From positions 33,452 through 97,451 of the forward strand of contig DATLLJ010000055.1 in the NCBI GenBank assembly GCA_035537875.1: DNA of 64,000 nt, in the 5' to 3' direction. A model generated the notes under the pieces. It saw nothing but the letters and a program-made list of their open reading frames with translations. It ran no database searches and had not been told where the DNA came from. A program made the translations under genes and the position numbers. Positions 19,390 through 27,733 of the stretch are shown here, one piece after another; positions within the stretch are counted from its first letter, which is position 1; each line of letters starts with the position of its first letter. The DNA comes from DATLLJ01 sp035537875 (GTDB lineage: Bacteria > Acidobacteriota > Vicinamibacteria > Vicinamibacterales > CAVVIG01).

Positions 19390-20304
19390 TCAGAGCGGAA
19401 AGATGCGTTCGAAGTTCGTCGCGAAGATCTTCCGGGTCACCTCAGGCTCGACGCCCACCTCATCGAGAGCCGTTCGCTGCGCGCCATAGATCACTTCGCG
19501 CCAACCGCGGGGAAACGACGACGAGTCGGTGCCAAACAGCAGCCGGTCCGGGCCAAGAAGGGCGAGCGATCGTCGGAAGACTTCCGAGAGGGTCAGGCCC
19601 GGAAAGTACCGCAGCCACGCGTTGGAGCTCGACGTGTCGAAATGAATCGTCGGGCACATCTCGGCCGCCATCAACGCTTCGCGAAGAAACCCGGCGCCGA
19701 AATGCGGCACGATGACCGGAACGGTCGGAAAATGAACGGCCGTCGCCGCCAGGGCGAGCGGATCGCCAAATCGCAGGTCGAACAGGCTCGGCAGCCCGAG
19801 CCGAGTGCGCGCTTCGATCGTCAGGAAGCCGCAGTGGCCGAAAATCACCGCGCCGTGCTGCGCGGCCGCCTCGAAGACCTTCAGGACGCAGGGATCCCGA
19901 AACGAATACTGGTGCATCGCCGGGAACAGGCAGGCGCACTTGAGACCCAGCGACGCGAACCCTCGCGTGGCGCGTTCCTGGGCATCCGGAGCCGCCGGGT
20001 TCAGCGCGAAGAACCCGACGAATCGATTCGCATAACGCGCCACGGCTGCGGCCACCGACTCTTCATCGCCAGCCACGCTGGCCATCAGAGCGGCGCGAGA
20101 CACCTTGTGATGATCGAGCTCCCTGACCCAGCGATCGGCCAACGCCTCCGGATCGCCGCTGGCCTCCCAGCCGAGCTCCCCCGCAACGCGTTTGGCGGTA
20201 ACCGAGGCATCGCGGTACTTCTCGCGACCGAGCGTCTCGAAGAACCGGTCCGAGAAGAAGTGGCAGTGCGCATCGTGTCGCGTCGTGGGAGTGATCGGCG
20301 GCAT
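19390..20304 (-). CDS. Amidohydrolase-family (ACMSD-like TIM barrel) protein
   Basis: 304 residues of the amidohydrolase 2 type. The N-terminal metal motif is DAHCHFF (HxH), followed by ALMASVAGDEESVAAAVARY and RFVGFFALNPAAPDAQERAT. Later motifs are GAVIFGHCGF (a metal His), VPVIVPHFGAGFLREALMAA (His) and DRLLFGTDSSSFPRGWR (the C-terminal Asp). This is the arrangement of metal-dependent decarboxylases and lactonases related to ACMSD. The exact reaction is not decidable. The next gene upstream starts 24 bp away and is also minus strand, so co-transcription is possible. Confidence 0.85.
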   Translation of the reverse strand: MPPITPTTRHDAHCHFFSDRFFETLGREKYRDASVTAKRVAGELGWEASGDPEALADRWVRELDHHKVSRAALMASVAGDEESVAAAVARYANRFVGFFALNPAAPDAQERATRGFASLGLKCACLFPAMHQYSFRDPCVLKVFEAAAQHGAVIFGHCGFLTIEARTRLGLPSLFDLRFGDPLALAATAVHFPTVPVIVPHFGAGFLREALMAAEMCPTIHFDTSSSNAWLRYFPGLTLSEVFRRSLALLGPDRLLFGTDSSSFPRGWREVIYGAQRTALDEVGVEPEVTRKIFATNFERIFPL

Positions 20305-20327
20305 GATCGTCGGCCGGAATCAGGCGC

Positions 20328-21647
20328 TCAAAACGCGTACTCGAAGCCGATGAGCGGCGTCACCCTGTCACGGACGCCGTTATCGTCGAGCGCGAAGAGG
20401 ATGTTCACGTCCACGAGCACGCGCCCGAACGGGTTGACCTTGAACCCGGTCGCGCCGCTCAACTGGTTGAACGACTCGGTCGAGAACACGACATTGGGAA
20501 AAACCGACTGCCCGTCAAGCGCGTGGAAGTCCTCGGTTCTCACGCGCTCCGCGTCGATCGAGTAGCGGCCAAGCAGGTCGAGCACGAGCGTCAGCCGCCC
20601 CGCGCTCAGATCGACACCCGCCGCATAGGCGACCTGGTCGGGGAAATCGCCCGACTGCCCTGTTGCCGGGTCTCCCGCCAGGATGCTTGACCCGTTCCAC
20701 TGGTATCCGACGTTGAGGTGCGGGGACACCCGTTCAATCGTGCTCGACAGGATCAAGAAAGGCTGAAGGCCGGGGGCGCCGGTGCCGAGCAGGTTCAGCG
20801 CATCCCCGGACGGCACCCTGACGTCGAATCCCACCGCGAACGAAGCTGCCGGTTTGTTCACGACCGAACCCTTCATGCGGATGATGAAGTCGCCGATCCC
20901 GCTGGCGCTTGCCGCCGCCGTGAACAGCCGCCGCGTGCCAATGGAGCCGTCCGACTGGCGATAGAAGTGCGTCAAGGGATTGGTCGTACCCAGGCGTTGA
21001 ATGGTCGCGTCCGACACGACCGTCAGATCCGTCGACACGACCGGCGCCGCCAGCGAAATGTCCAGACGATCGGTCACGCCCAGGGTCACATAGGCGACCG
21101 CCTGGTTCACCTTGGCCTGAATGGAATTCGTCGTCGTCACGACGTCCTGACGCCCGCCGAGGAGCTGAGCGTTATCGTGCGTGAAGACCGCGGGCACCGA
21201 CCCCATGTCGAGTCCTTCGACGGCGTCGAAGTCAAAATGCTGGGCGGCGAACCCGAACGACACTCGGCGCGCACCGATCGTTTCGGCACGTTCGGAGAGG
21301 ATCGGGCCGAAGCTCTGAGTGGTGCGGCGGAAGACGCCGACGCTGGCGTCGAACTCGTACGTGAAGCCGGAAGCGGGCGACGGGAGCGGCACGGTCACGA
21401 GCTGGTTCACCAGCGCGGTGTTGAACTGGTTGAAATTGAACTGGAAGTTGCTGGTGAAGTGGGCCGAGTGCGGCTGCTCGCCCGGCAGCGTCGCTTCGCT
21501 GTCGACGATCAGGCCCCGCGGGCCGAACAGATCGTGGAAGAGCGTCGACAGGTTCCGCACGGGTGAGGCGAGATTGTAGGGGTCCTGAGCGCTGGCGGTG
21601 GTGCCCGCCGCCAAGAAGCAGAGAGTCATCACGAGCCGTTTGATCAT
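20328..21647 (-). CDS. Outer-membrane beta-barrel protein, transporter-like
   Basis: 439 residues with a signal peptide (MIKRLVMTLCFLAAGTTASAQ) and no hydrophobic helices after it. The body is rich in alternating beta strands with paired aromatic residues, and it ends in a Phe (LIGFEYAF), as expected of an outer-membrane barrel. Segments such as YVTLGVTDRLDISLAAPVVS, RMKGSVVNKPAASFAVGFDV and RVPSGDALNLLGTGAPGLQ resemble the 'MetA-pathway of phenol degradation' outer-membrane family (PF13557-like), used for uptake of small hydrophobic compounds. It is 16 bp downstream of the kinase gene and 23 bp upstream of the amidohydrolase gene, so the three may form one transcript. Confidence 0.7.
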   Translation of the reverse strand: MIKRLVMTLCFLAAGTTASAQDPYNLASPVRNLSTLFHDLFGPRGLIVDSEATLPGEQPHSAHFTSNFQFNFNQFNTALVNQLVTVPLPSPASGFTYEFDASVGVFRRTTQSFGPILSERAETIGARRVSFGFAAQHFDFDAVEGLDMGSVPAVFTHDNAQLLGGRQDVVTTTNSIQAKVNQAVAYVTLGVTDRLDISLAAPVVSTDLTVVSDATIQRLGTTNPLTHFYRQSDGSIGTRRLFTAAASASGIGDFIIRMKGSVVNKPAASFAVGFDVRVPSGDALNLLGTGAPGLQPFLILSSTIERVSPHLNVGYQWNGSSILAGDPATGQSGDFPDQVAYAAGVDLSAGRLTLVLDLLGRYSIDAERVRTEDFHALDGQSVFPNVVFSTESFNQLSGATGFKVNPFGRVLVDVNILFALDDNGVRDRVTPLIGFEYAF

Positions 21648-21663
21648 GTCGGCACCTTGGTGG

Positions 21664-23742
21664 TTAGCGTCCGATGTCGCTGATGACCCAGCCCGAGCCG
21701 GACCGGATGAAGGTCATCGTCTGCTGGGTGTCCTGTGTCTGCTGCCGGCCGCCCGCCACAATCGTGTCGCGGCGTCTGAGGCGGACCACGGCCCGCTGCG
21801 CCTGACGTTCAATGCCCAGAATCGTGACGGCCACTCGCTGGGACGAAACGGCGCGGAACCCTTCCTCGATGCGGCGCTGTTCGGCCGGGGTCATGTTCGG
21901 CTTGAGGGCGCGGTACGCGGCCAGGTCTTTCTCTTCGATGGCCCGTGCCCACGCCTCCACGCTGCGTCGAATCTGGGCGTCGTCGTCTTCGACCGGCGGG
22001 CTTGCGGCGGCTTCCGCGCTCCGGTTCGGAGCCGGAGCCTCGGTTCGCGGTGCGACGGGCTCGGGAGGCGCTTGCGGTTCGGCAGGAGGCGGAGCCGCTG
22101 GCAACGTCTCGGCAACCGGCGGAGTCGGCGAAGGCCGCGGCCCCGGCTGGCTCGGTTCCGCGGCCGGCGGAGGTAAGACTGGCGATGGGGCCGCGGCGAC
22201 CGGGCGCGTCTCTTGGGGGGCCGGCGGCGGTGAAACCCGATCGGGGGGAGGCGTCTGGTTCGAGGGTTGTCGGGACGTCAGTGACGGGGGCGCGACGGGC
22301 GGTTCAGTGCGCTGACGGGCGAGGCTGGCTTGATTCTTGTACTGAGCGACTATCGCCTCCGACAAGGCCGCGACGGCACTCGAGCTTGGATCGATCGTCC
22401 GCGCTGTCGTCAGCGCGGCCGACGCCCCGTCGGCATCACCAGAGGCGAGCAGCTTCTTGCCTCTGGCAATTGCCTCGTCGAAACGGTCGAGCGCCGCGCG
22501 GGCTTCGGCGCGGACCCGCTGGGCCTCGGTATTGTTTGGGAAAAGGCGGAGCACGTCCTCTGCGTACGTGAGCGCGTCACGATAGGCGCCGGCTTGCAGA
22601 CTGCTGGTGGCCAGGCCTATCCGGTTCTGTCCCGCTGTATCCGATGAGCTCACTTCGGATTCGGGTGCCGGCGTCGATTGGGGCGTCGGCGGCTTGAGCC
22701 AGAACCAGTACGAAGTGAGCGCGGCGACGCCCGACGCCGTCAACGCAGCGCCCCAGGTCACCGCGCCCCTGCGGTGCGAAACCGGTGCGTCCTCGGACGC
22801 CACCGGAGTCGATCGGCTTCCCCTTCCCGAGATGCGGCTCTCCGCGCGCGTGGCGACGGACGCGGCTTTCATCGCGGCCGAGTGGCCCGATTCCAGATCC
22901 CGTCTGATGCGTTTGAGATCCGCGCGAAGTCCCGCTGCGTCCTGATAGCGCAGCTCCGGATCCTTCTCGAGGCAGTTGTTGATGACGTCCTGGAGCCGCG
23001 CGGGAATATGCGGATTGAAAATGACGGGCGCGACGGGCGATTCGTTCAGAATCGCAGCGAGAATCACGGCCGACGTTTTCCCCGTGAACGGCCGCCGCCC
23101 GGTCACGCATTCGTACAACACAATGCCGAGAGAAAACAGGTCGGTCCGGCCGTCGAGTTGTTCGCCGGTCACCTGCTCCGGCGACATGTACGACACTGTT
23201 CCGACCGTGACTCCCTCCGCGGTGAGCAGCTCGGGCGCCATCGTCGCCTCAACCGTGCCCGAAGGGCTTCGCGGCTGCAGCTGTTTCGCCAGACCGAAGT
23301 CCAGAATCTTCACCGCGCCGCGATCGACGAGGAACAAGTTCGCGGGCTTGATATCGCGATGGAGAATGCCGTGGCTGTGAGCAGCGTCCAGCGCATCGGC
23401 CACCTGAATGCCGATGTCCACAATCTGGTGAATCTTGAGAGGCCCCGCAGCCAGCACATCGCGCAGCGTGTGGCCCTTCAAGAGCTCCATGACGATATAA
23501 GGGCGCCCGTCGTGATCGCCGATATCGTAGATAGTGCAGATGTTCGGGTGGTTCAGCGCCGACGCGGCCCGGGCCTCCGCTCGGAGCCGCTCGAGCGCGA
23601 CGGGGTCTCCGAGTTCCTCCGGAACGAACTTGAGCGCGACGGGGCGGCCCAGGCGGATGTCTTCCCCGGCATAGACCACGGCCATCCCGCCGGCGCCCAG
23701 CTGGCTCGTAATGCGGTAGTGCGAAATCGTGCGTCCGAGCAT
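21664..23742 (-). CDS. Membrane Ser/Thr protein kinase with periplasmic DUF4440-like tail
   Basis: 692 residues from ATG 23742. Kinase domain at residues 8-280: glycine loop QLGAGGMAVVY, Lys38 in VALKFV, catalytic HRDIKPANLFL (128-138), DFG (148-150), and the activation region GTVSYMSPEQVTGEQ. All catalytic residues are present. One membrane helix follows (WGAALTASGVAALTSYWFWL), then a TPR-like segment (NRIGLATSSLQAGAYRDALT), a long Pro/Ala-rich linker and a C-terminal SnoaL/DUF4440-like domain (VEAWARAIEEKDLAAYRALK). This is the Hanks-type bacterial kinase layout common in Acidobacteriota. It may sense an envelope signal through its outer domain. Confidence 0.9.
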   Translation of the reverse strand: MLGRTISHYRITSQLGAGGMAVVYAGEDIRLGRPVALKFVPEELGDPVALERLRAEARAASALNHPNICTIYDIGDHDGRPYIVMELLKGHTLRDVLAAGPLKIHQIVDIGIQVADALDAAHSHGILHRDIKPANLFLVDRGAVKILDFGLAKQLQPRSPSGTVEATMAPELLTAEGVTVGTVSYMSPEQVTGEQLDGRTDLFSLGIVLYECVTGRRPFTGKTSAVILAAILNESPVAPVIFNPHIPARLQDVINNCLEKDPELRYQDAAGLRADLKRIRRDLESGHSAAMKAASVATRAESRISGRGSRSTPVASEDAPVSHRRGAVTWGAALTASGVAALTSYWFWLKPPTPQSTPAPESEVSSSDTAGQNRIGLATSSLQAGAYRDALTYAEDVLRLFPNNTEAQRVRAEARAALDRFDEAIARGKKLLASGDADGASAALTTARTIDPSSSAVAALSEAIVAQYKNQASLARQRTEPPVAPPSLTSRQPSNQTPPPDRVSPPPAPQETRPVAAAPSPVLPPPAAEPSQPGPRPSPTPPVAETLPAAPPPAEPQAPPEPVAPRTEAPAPNRSAEAAASPPVEDDDAQIRRSVEAWARAIEEKDLAAYRALKPNMTPAEQRRIEEGFRAVSSQRVAVTILGIERQAQRAVVRLRRRDTIVAGGRQQTQDTQQTMTFIRSGSGWVISDIGR

Positions 23743-23872
23743 CGGTCCCCGAGAGGGGCAGATTAGCACGCGCTGGGGCGAATGACACCCCGCTGGACGA
23801 CGCCCGGCTCGCGATGGCATCTGCGACGCGGGCCACCAGGCGAAATGTGCCCGGACCTCTGTGGCTCCGCCG

Positions 23873-23878
23873 TATACT
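23873..23878 (+). promoter_or_regulatory. -10 box (TATACT) for the GDSL hydrolase
   Basis: TATACT lies 25 bp before the ATG at 23903, which gives a leader of about 18 nt that includes the GGAG ribosome-binding site. No convincing -35 sequence. Confidence 0.35.
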
Positions 23879-23902
23879 GACCGCCTGACTTTGGAGATCC
23901 CG

Positions 23903-24733
23903 ATGCGCAAAGTGCTCGCCGTTCTTGCCGTCCTGACCGTCCTGGGTGGCCAGAACGCATACGCCGACTCCCCGCCTGTCTACTATCTTGCCCTTGGCGA
24001 TTCCCTTTCACGAGGAGTCCAACCGAACCCCGCCACTGGGGCGCTCTTCGAGACCACACAGGGGTACGTGGATGACCTGTACCCGCACCTGCGACTTCGC
24101 CGGCCGGGTCTGCGACTGGCAAAGCTCGGATGTTCCGGCGAGACGACTTCAACGATGATCGTGGGCGGCGTTTGTCAATACCCGCTGGTCAGCCAGCTCG
24201 AACAGGCTGTCCAGTTTCTGGAGACCCACACCGTTGCGCTCGTCACGATCTCGATCGGGGGCGACAACATACTCCACTGTCTGAGCGTCCAGGGGATCGA
24301 CCAGACCTGCGTCACCAACGGCATCGGGATGGCAGCGGCGAACCTGCCCTACATCCTGGCCCGTCTGCGCGCGGCCGCGGGACCCGGTGTGCCGATCGTC
24401 GCGATGAACTACTACGATCCGTTTCTCGGACTGTGGATCTACGGACCCTCAGGCAAGGCGCTGGCGGACCAGTCGCTCGAAATCACGAAGTTCTTCAACC
24501 AGCTGCTTGGCAGCATTTACGCCCAGGCGCTCGTGCCGGTGGCCGACGTCGCCCGGGCGTTCCGCATCACCAACACGACGCCGGTGTCGGCGTTCAACGT
24601 CCCGCTGAATGTGCTGCTGACGCTGGCTTGGACCTGGATGAGCCTTCCGCCTCCGCGCGGTCCGGACATCCATCCCAACGCCATCGGCTACGCGGTGATC
24701 GCGGGAGCCTTCGTTCGGGTCATCGAACCCTAG
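23903..24733 (+). CDS. Secreted SGNH/GDSL-family hydrolase
   Basis: 276 residues with start at 23903 behind TTTGGAGATC. Signal peptide MRKVLAVLAVLTVLGGQNAYA. The catalytic block I motif is ALGDSLSRGVQ (Ser34), block II/III show SIGGDNILHC (oxyanion Gly/Asn-type) and the C-terminal DIHPNAIGYAVIA supplies the Asp-x-x-His pair. This is the SGNH lipase/esterase fold. Substrate unknown; could be a secreted lipid or carbohydrate esterase. It is divergent from the kinase gene. A 10-bp hairpin follows its stop. Confidence 0.85.
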   Translation: MRKVLAVLAVLTVLGGQNAYADSPPVYYLALGDSLSRGVQPNPATGALFETTQGYVDDLYPHLRLRRPGLRLAKLGCSGETTSTMIVGGVCQYPLVSQLEQAVQFLETHTVALVTISIGGDNILHCLSVQGIDQTCVTNGIGMAAANLPYILARLRAAAGPGVPIVAMNYYDPFLGLWIYGPSGKALADQSLEITKFFNQLLGSIYAQALVPVADVARAFRITNTTPVSAFNVPLNVLLTLAWTWMSLPPPRGPDIHPNAIGYAVIAGAFVRVIEP

Positions 24734-24762
24734 AGGGCGTTTCTCACTTTGCTGTAGTACGC

Positions 24763-24788
24763 GAGGACCGGCACGCACGCCGGTCCTC
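24763..24788 (+). terminator. 10-bp hairpin downstream of the GDSL hydrolase
   Basis: Arms GAGGACCGGC (24763-24772) and GCCGGTCCTC (24779-24788) with six-base loop ACGCAC, 30 bp after the stop. No T-run, so the terminator call is tentative. A tract of GGTCC/CCTGG words runs on to about 24845. Confidence 0.45.
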
Positions 24789-24846
24789 TGTCCCTCGTTC
24801 CTGGTCCGTCCTTCATCCGAGGGTCCGGGGGTCCGTGCCTGGTGCG
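24784..24846. repeat. GGTCC/CCTGGT word-like low-complexity tract
   Basis: A run dominated by GTCC, CCTGG and GGTCCG words between the GDSL hydrolase and the DNA ligase genes. The same words build the tract at 50497-50560 inside the C13-like gene, so both may belong to one repeat family. Confidence 0.4.
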
Positions 24847-25825
24847 CTACTCTCTGAGTCTGATGGTTCCGCCAGGTAGCGACACCAGACGGCTGCGGCC
24901 CATGTTGGCCAGCTCGGCGACGACGCTGCCTGAGGGGCTGCTGTGGACCTACGAGGTGAAGTGGGACGGGTACCGCGCCCTCGCCGTCAAGCACGGCTCG
25001 CGCGTCCAACTGCTGTCCCGCAACCAGAAGGACCTCACGCACGACTACCCTGGCGTGGTGGCAGCGCTCAAGACCATCCGTTCCCCGGATGCGGTGTTCG
25101 ACGGCGAGATCGTTGCCGTGGATGAAAGCGGCCGCCCCTCCTTTCAGGCCTTACAACATCGAACAACGGCTGGACTGACCGTCGTGTACTACGCCTTCGA
25201 CCTGCTCAGCGTCGGAAAAGAGTCGCTCCTCAGCCAGCCGCTGGCAGCCCGTCGACAGCGTCTCAAGCTGCTCACGCTCGGATCGAGCGTGCTCCTCTCC
25301 GAGCCGCTGCCCGGATCGCCCGAGCGTATCGAGCGCGAGATTCGCCGGCTTGGCCTGGAAGGCGTCGTGGCTAAACGGAAGGACTCAACGTACATCACTG
25401 GCCAGCGCAGCGATGCCTGGGTCAAGGTGAAGTTCAATCGGCGGCAAGAGCTGGTGATCGGGGGGCTCAAACCGAACAGTGCAACGCTGGAATCCATTCT
25501 CGTCGGGTACTACAAAAACCGTCGGCTCTATTTCGTCGGGAAGGTTCGCGCCGGACTGACGCCGCACATGAGGACGGAGCTGCTCTCGCGGCTCGACGCG
25601 CTCGCGATATCCTCGTGTCCCTTCGTGAATCTGCCGAACAGCATCGGACGCGGCCGATGGGGCGAGGGTATCACGGCGCAAGACATGACGGCCCTCCGCT
25701 GGGTGAAGCCCTCGCTCACCGCCGAGGTGTCGTTCGTCGAATGGACTCGTGACGGATTGTTACGACATCCGGTGTTCGTCGGAATCCGCGACGACAAGCC
25801 GGCCGCCGAGGTTCGTCGCGAATAG
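24842..25825 (+). CDS. Stand-alone ATP-dependent DNA ligase (LigD-ligase-domain-like)
   Basis: 327 residues. The GTG at 24842 or the ATG at 24863 can start it; both keep all motifs. Adenylation lysine Lys40 (GTG numbering) is in YEVKWDGYRALAVK, followed by VFDGEIVAVDESGRPSFQAL and YYAFDLLSVG. Motif IV/V are GLEGVVAKRKDSTY and WVKVKFNRRQELVIGG, then the OB-fold (VGYYKNRRLYFVGKVRAGLT). This equals the ligase module of bacterial NHEJ LigD proteins, without the polymerase and phosphoesterase modules. No Ku gene lies in the window. It may act with a Ku encoded elsewhere or in general repair. Confidence 0.9.
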   Translation: MRYSLSLMVPPGSDTRRLRPMLASSATTLPEGLLWTYEVKWDGYRALAVKHGSRVQLLSRNQKDLTHDYPGVVAALKTIRSPDAVFDGEIVAVDESGRPSFQALQHRTTAGLTVVYYAFDLLSVGKESLLSQPLAARRQRLKLLTLGSSVLLSEPLPGSPERIEREIRRLGLEGVVAKRKDSTYITGQRSDAWVKVKFNRRQELVIGGLKPNSATLESILVGYYKNRRLYFVGKVRAGLTPHMRTELLSRLDALAISSCPFVNLPNSIGRGRWGEGITAQDMTALRWVKPSLTAEVSFVEWTRDGLLRHPVFVGIRDDKPAAEVRRE

Positions 25826-26099
25826 GCCCTCAATCAGTAGCGAGCAAGGCTGAGCCCATCGCACGAGTTGTCCGTTTCATGAATCCCTCCCGGCGACATT
25901 CTTGGCTAGACGGTAGCTATGCGGCGCTGACGGCCGTGGGAAGATGGTGGAGGATTCTGCAACCGGCTTCGTCAACGGAGCAGACACAGTTTGCCCCGCG
26001 ATGGCTTCACAGGAACGGATTCTGCAACGGAGACGCGAACGTCGACGACTCGCATACAGACAGGCCCCGCGCCCCTTGTCGGCGAATCCGACGCGGCGC
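25826..26099. other. Spacer between DNA ligase and tannase genes
   Basis: 274 bp. Apart from the 50-bp tannase relic at 25841-25890, nothing recognised: no tRNA-like shape, strong hairpin or plausible coding frame. Confidence 0.45.
25841..25890 (-). pseudogene. Relic 5' end of a second tannase-family gene
   Basis: Fifty bases here are 94% identical (47/50) to the ribosome-binding and start region of the tannase-family gene at 27678-27629, 1788 bp away in the same orientation. Read on the minus strand it has the GGAGGGATTC leader and an ATG at 25880, then MKRTTRAMGSALLA, and a stop after 16 codons. It looks like the stump of a duplicated gene whose remaining part was lost. Confidence 0.6.
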
Positions 26100-27668
26100 C
26101 TATGGCGCAGCGCACACGAAATTGGCCGCATCGTCAGTGCTGCCGGCGCCCGTGTATTTGGCGACCTGAGGATACGGGCACAGCGGACGCGTGCGATCGA
26201 CCTTCCCGTCAGCTGCGTGTGACGCGATCACCCTGCCCGGCGCCTCGCCTTTTTCCACCCATCGCTCCAGCGCGCCAACTCTGTCGAACACATTCGGGCC
26301 TTCCCCGCCACCGCAATGGCCCATTCCAGGTGCGAGGAACAACCGCACGCTTTTGGATGCGCTCACTGCGCCGCCCAAGTTGTCAACGACGCTCTCGTAG
26401 TACTTGATCGTGTTCACCGTCGGAACGTTCGGATCGCTCCAGCCGTGGTAGAGCAGCAGTTTTCCACCGCGCGCAAAGAATGGCTTCATGTTCGGATCGG
26501 TCGCGTTCATGATCAGGTTTTCCGGGCGGTCGCCGCGCACGACATCGCTGTCAAAGTTGAACGTCTTCCAGTCCCAGTTCGGGTCCTTGAACACCACGTA
26601 GCGGTACTGATCGTAGATGTTGGCGGACGGCTCCGGGCCGAGCGCCTGCACGCCCCAGCCCAGTTCCGTTCCCGGCACGAGCGATGAGAACAGCTCGTTG
26701 CCGGTACGCGGGTTGACGGCGGGAGAATAGATCTTCTTCGCCGCCGTCACCTGGGGCTGAGTCAGGCATGACGGACTATCCCCCTCCTTACAGAGCAGCA
26801 CCGCGGGATCGAAGCTGCACTTGGTTGGATCGTCGATGAGGCCGTCCTTGAGCCCGTCCCGCGCATCGCAGGCGGCCAGAGCAGCCTGGTGAATCACCGG
26901 ATATTTGCTCGGCGGGATGTAGCTCGCCGGGTCCTTCAGGACGGCGTGCGCGATCCACAGGGACACTGCGGTCCGGTTGGCCGGGGCACCGGCAATAATG
27001 CCGTCATAATCATCCGGGAACATCTGCGCTTCCTTGAGGCCTTGCCTGCCTCCTGTCGAGCAGCCGTTCCAGTAGGACAACTTCGGCCCGCTACCGTAAA
27101 ACGCCTGGACGATGGCCTTGGCCTTGACGGTCATTTCGTGTTCGGAGCGCCAGGAGAAGTCGATCAGCTTTTCAGGATGACCGAGCGCGAACGCGCCTCC
27201 GCCGCCCACGTGCCCGGTATCGGTTGACGCGCTGGCATAGCCGGCGCGGACGGCGTCGGCCAATGCGGAATAGCTGATCACTCCGGCCCAGCCCCCGTTG
27301 CCGACCGCCTGGAACTTGCCGTTCCAGCCAGCAACAGGCAGCCAGACTTCCACTTTGATATCTGAGTCGCTCGAGGGCGTCAGCGTGGCCGACACCCGGC
27401 AGAACTCCTGAAGATTTTTGTAAGGACTTCCTCCCCCGACCTGCCCAGGGGCGGAGAACTGGCCGGGCGGTACGAGATGCGCTCCGGTGATCCTGGCGTC
27501 TTTCAACGAAAGCGTCGTCAGGCTGTCGCACGCCGATGCCAACCGCGGCACGTGAATCTCGCTTTGGCCGTTGTTGTCCTCCTGGGCCGATGAGCGGGAA
27601 ATCCCGAAGAATAGAGCCAGGGCACCGACGAGCAAGGCTGAGCCCACCGCACGAGGTGTCCGTCTCAT
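26100..27668 (-). CDS. Tannase / feruloyl-esterase-family secreted alpha/beta hydrolase
   Basis: 522 residues with start at 27668, five bases after GGAGGG. Signal peptide: MRRTPRAVGSALLVGALALF. The tannase-family triad layout is visible: nucleophile in GCSTGGRQGLKEAQ, and the C-terminal GHCGGGEGPNV with His; the adjacent cysteines (GCS and GHC) match the CS-D-HC motif of the family. A calcium-loop-like Asp-rich stretch (ACDARDGLKDGLIDDPTKC) sits in between. Such enzymes hydrolyse ester bonds of plant phenolics such as gallate or ferulate esters. The exact substrate cannot be assigned. Confidence 0.9.
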   Translation of the reverse strand: MRRTPRAVGSALLVGALALFFGISRSSAQEDNNGQSEIHVPRLASACDSLTTLSLKDARITGAHLVPPGQFSAPGQVGGGSPYKNLQEFCRVSATLTPSSDSDIKVEVWLPVAGWNGKFQAVGNGGWAGVISYSALADAVRAGYASASTDTGHVGGGGAFALGHPEKLIDFSWRSEHEMTVKAKAIVQAFYGSGPKLSYWNGCSTGGRQGLKEAQMFPDDYDGIIAGAPANRTAVSLWIAHAVLKDPASYIPPSKYPVIHQAALAACDARDGLKDGLIDDPTKCSFDPAVLLCKEGDSPSCLTQPQVTAAKKIYSPAVNPRTGNELFSSLVPGTELGWGVQALGPEPSANIYDQYRYVVFKDPNWDWKTFNFDSDVVRGDRPENLIMNATDPNMKPFFARGGKLLLYHGWSDPNVPTVNTIKYYESVVDNLGGAVSASKSVRLFLAPGMGHCGGGEGPNVFDRVGALERWVEKGEAPGRVIASHAADGKVDRTRPLCPYPQVAKYTGAGSTDDAANFVCAAP

Positions 27669-27733
27669 GAATCCCTCCGCGGGCATTGTATGCTCGACCT
27701 GAAGACACTGAGGGCGAAAATCCCCAGGCTACG

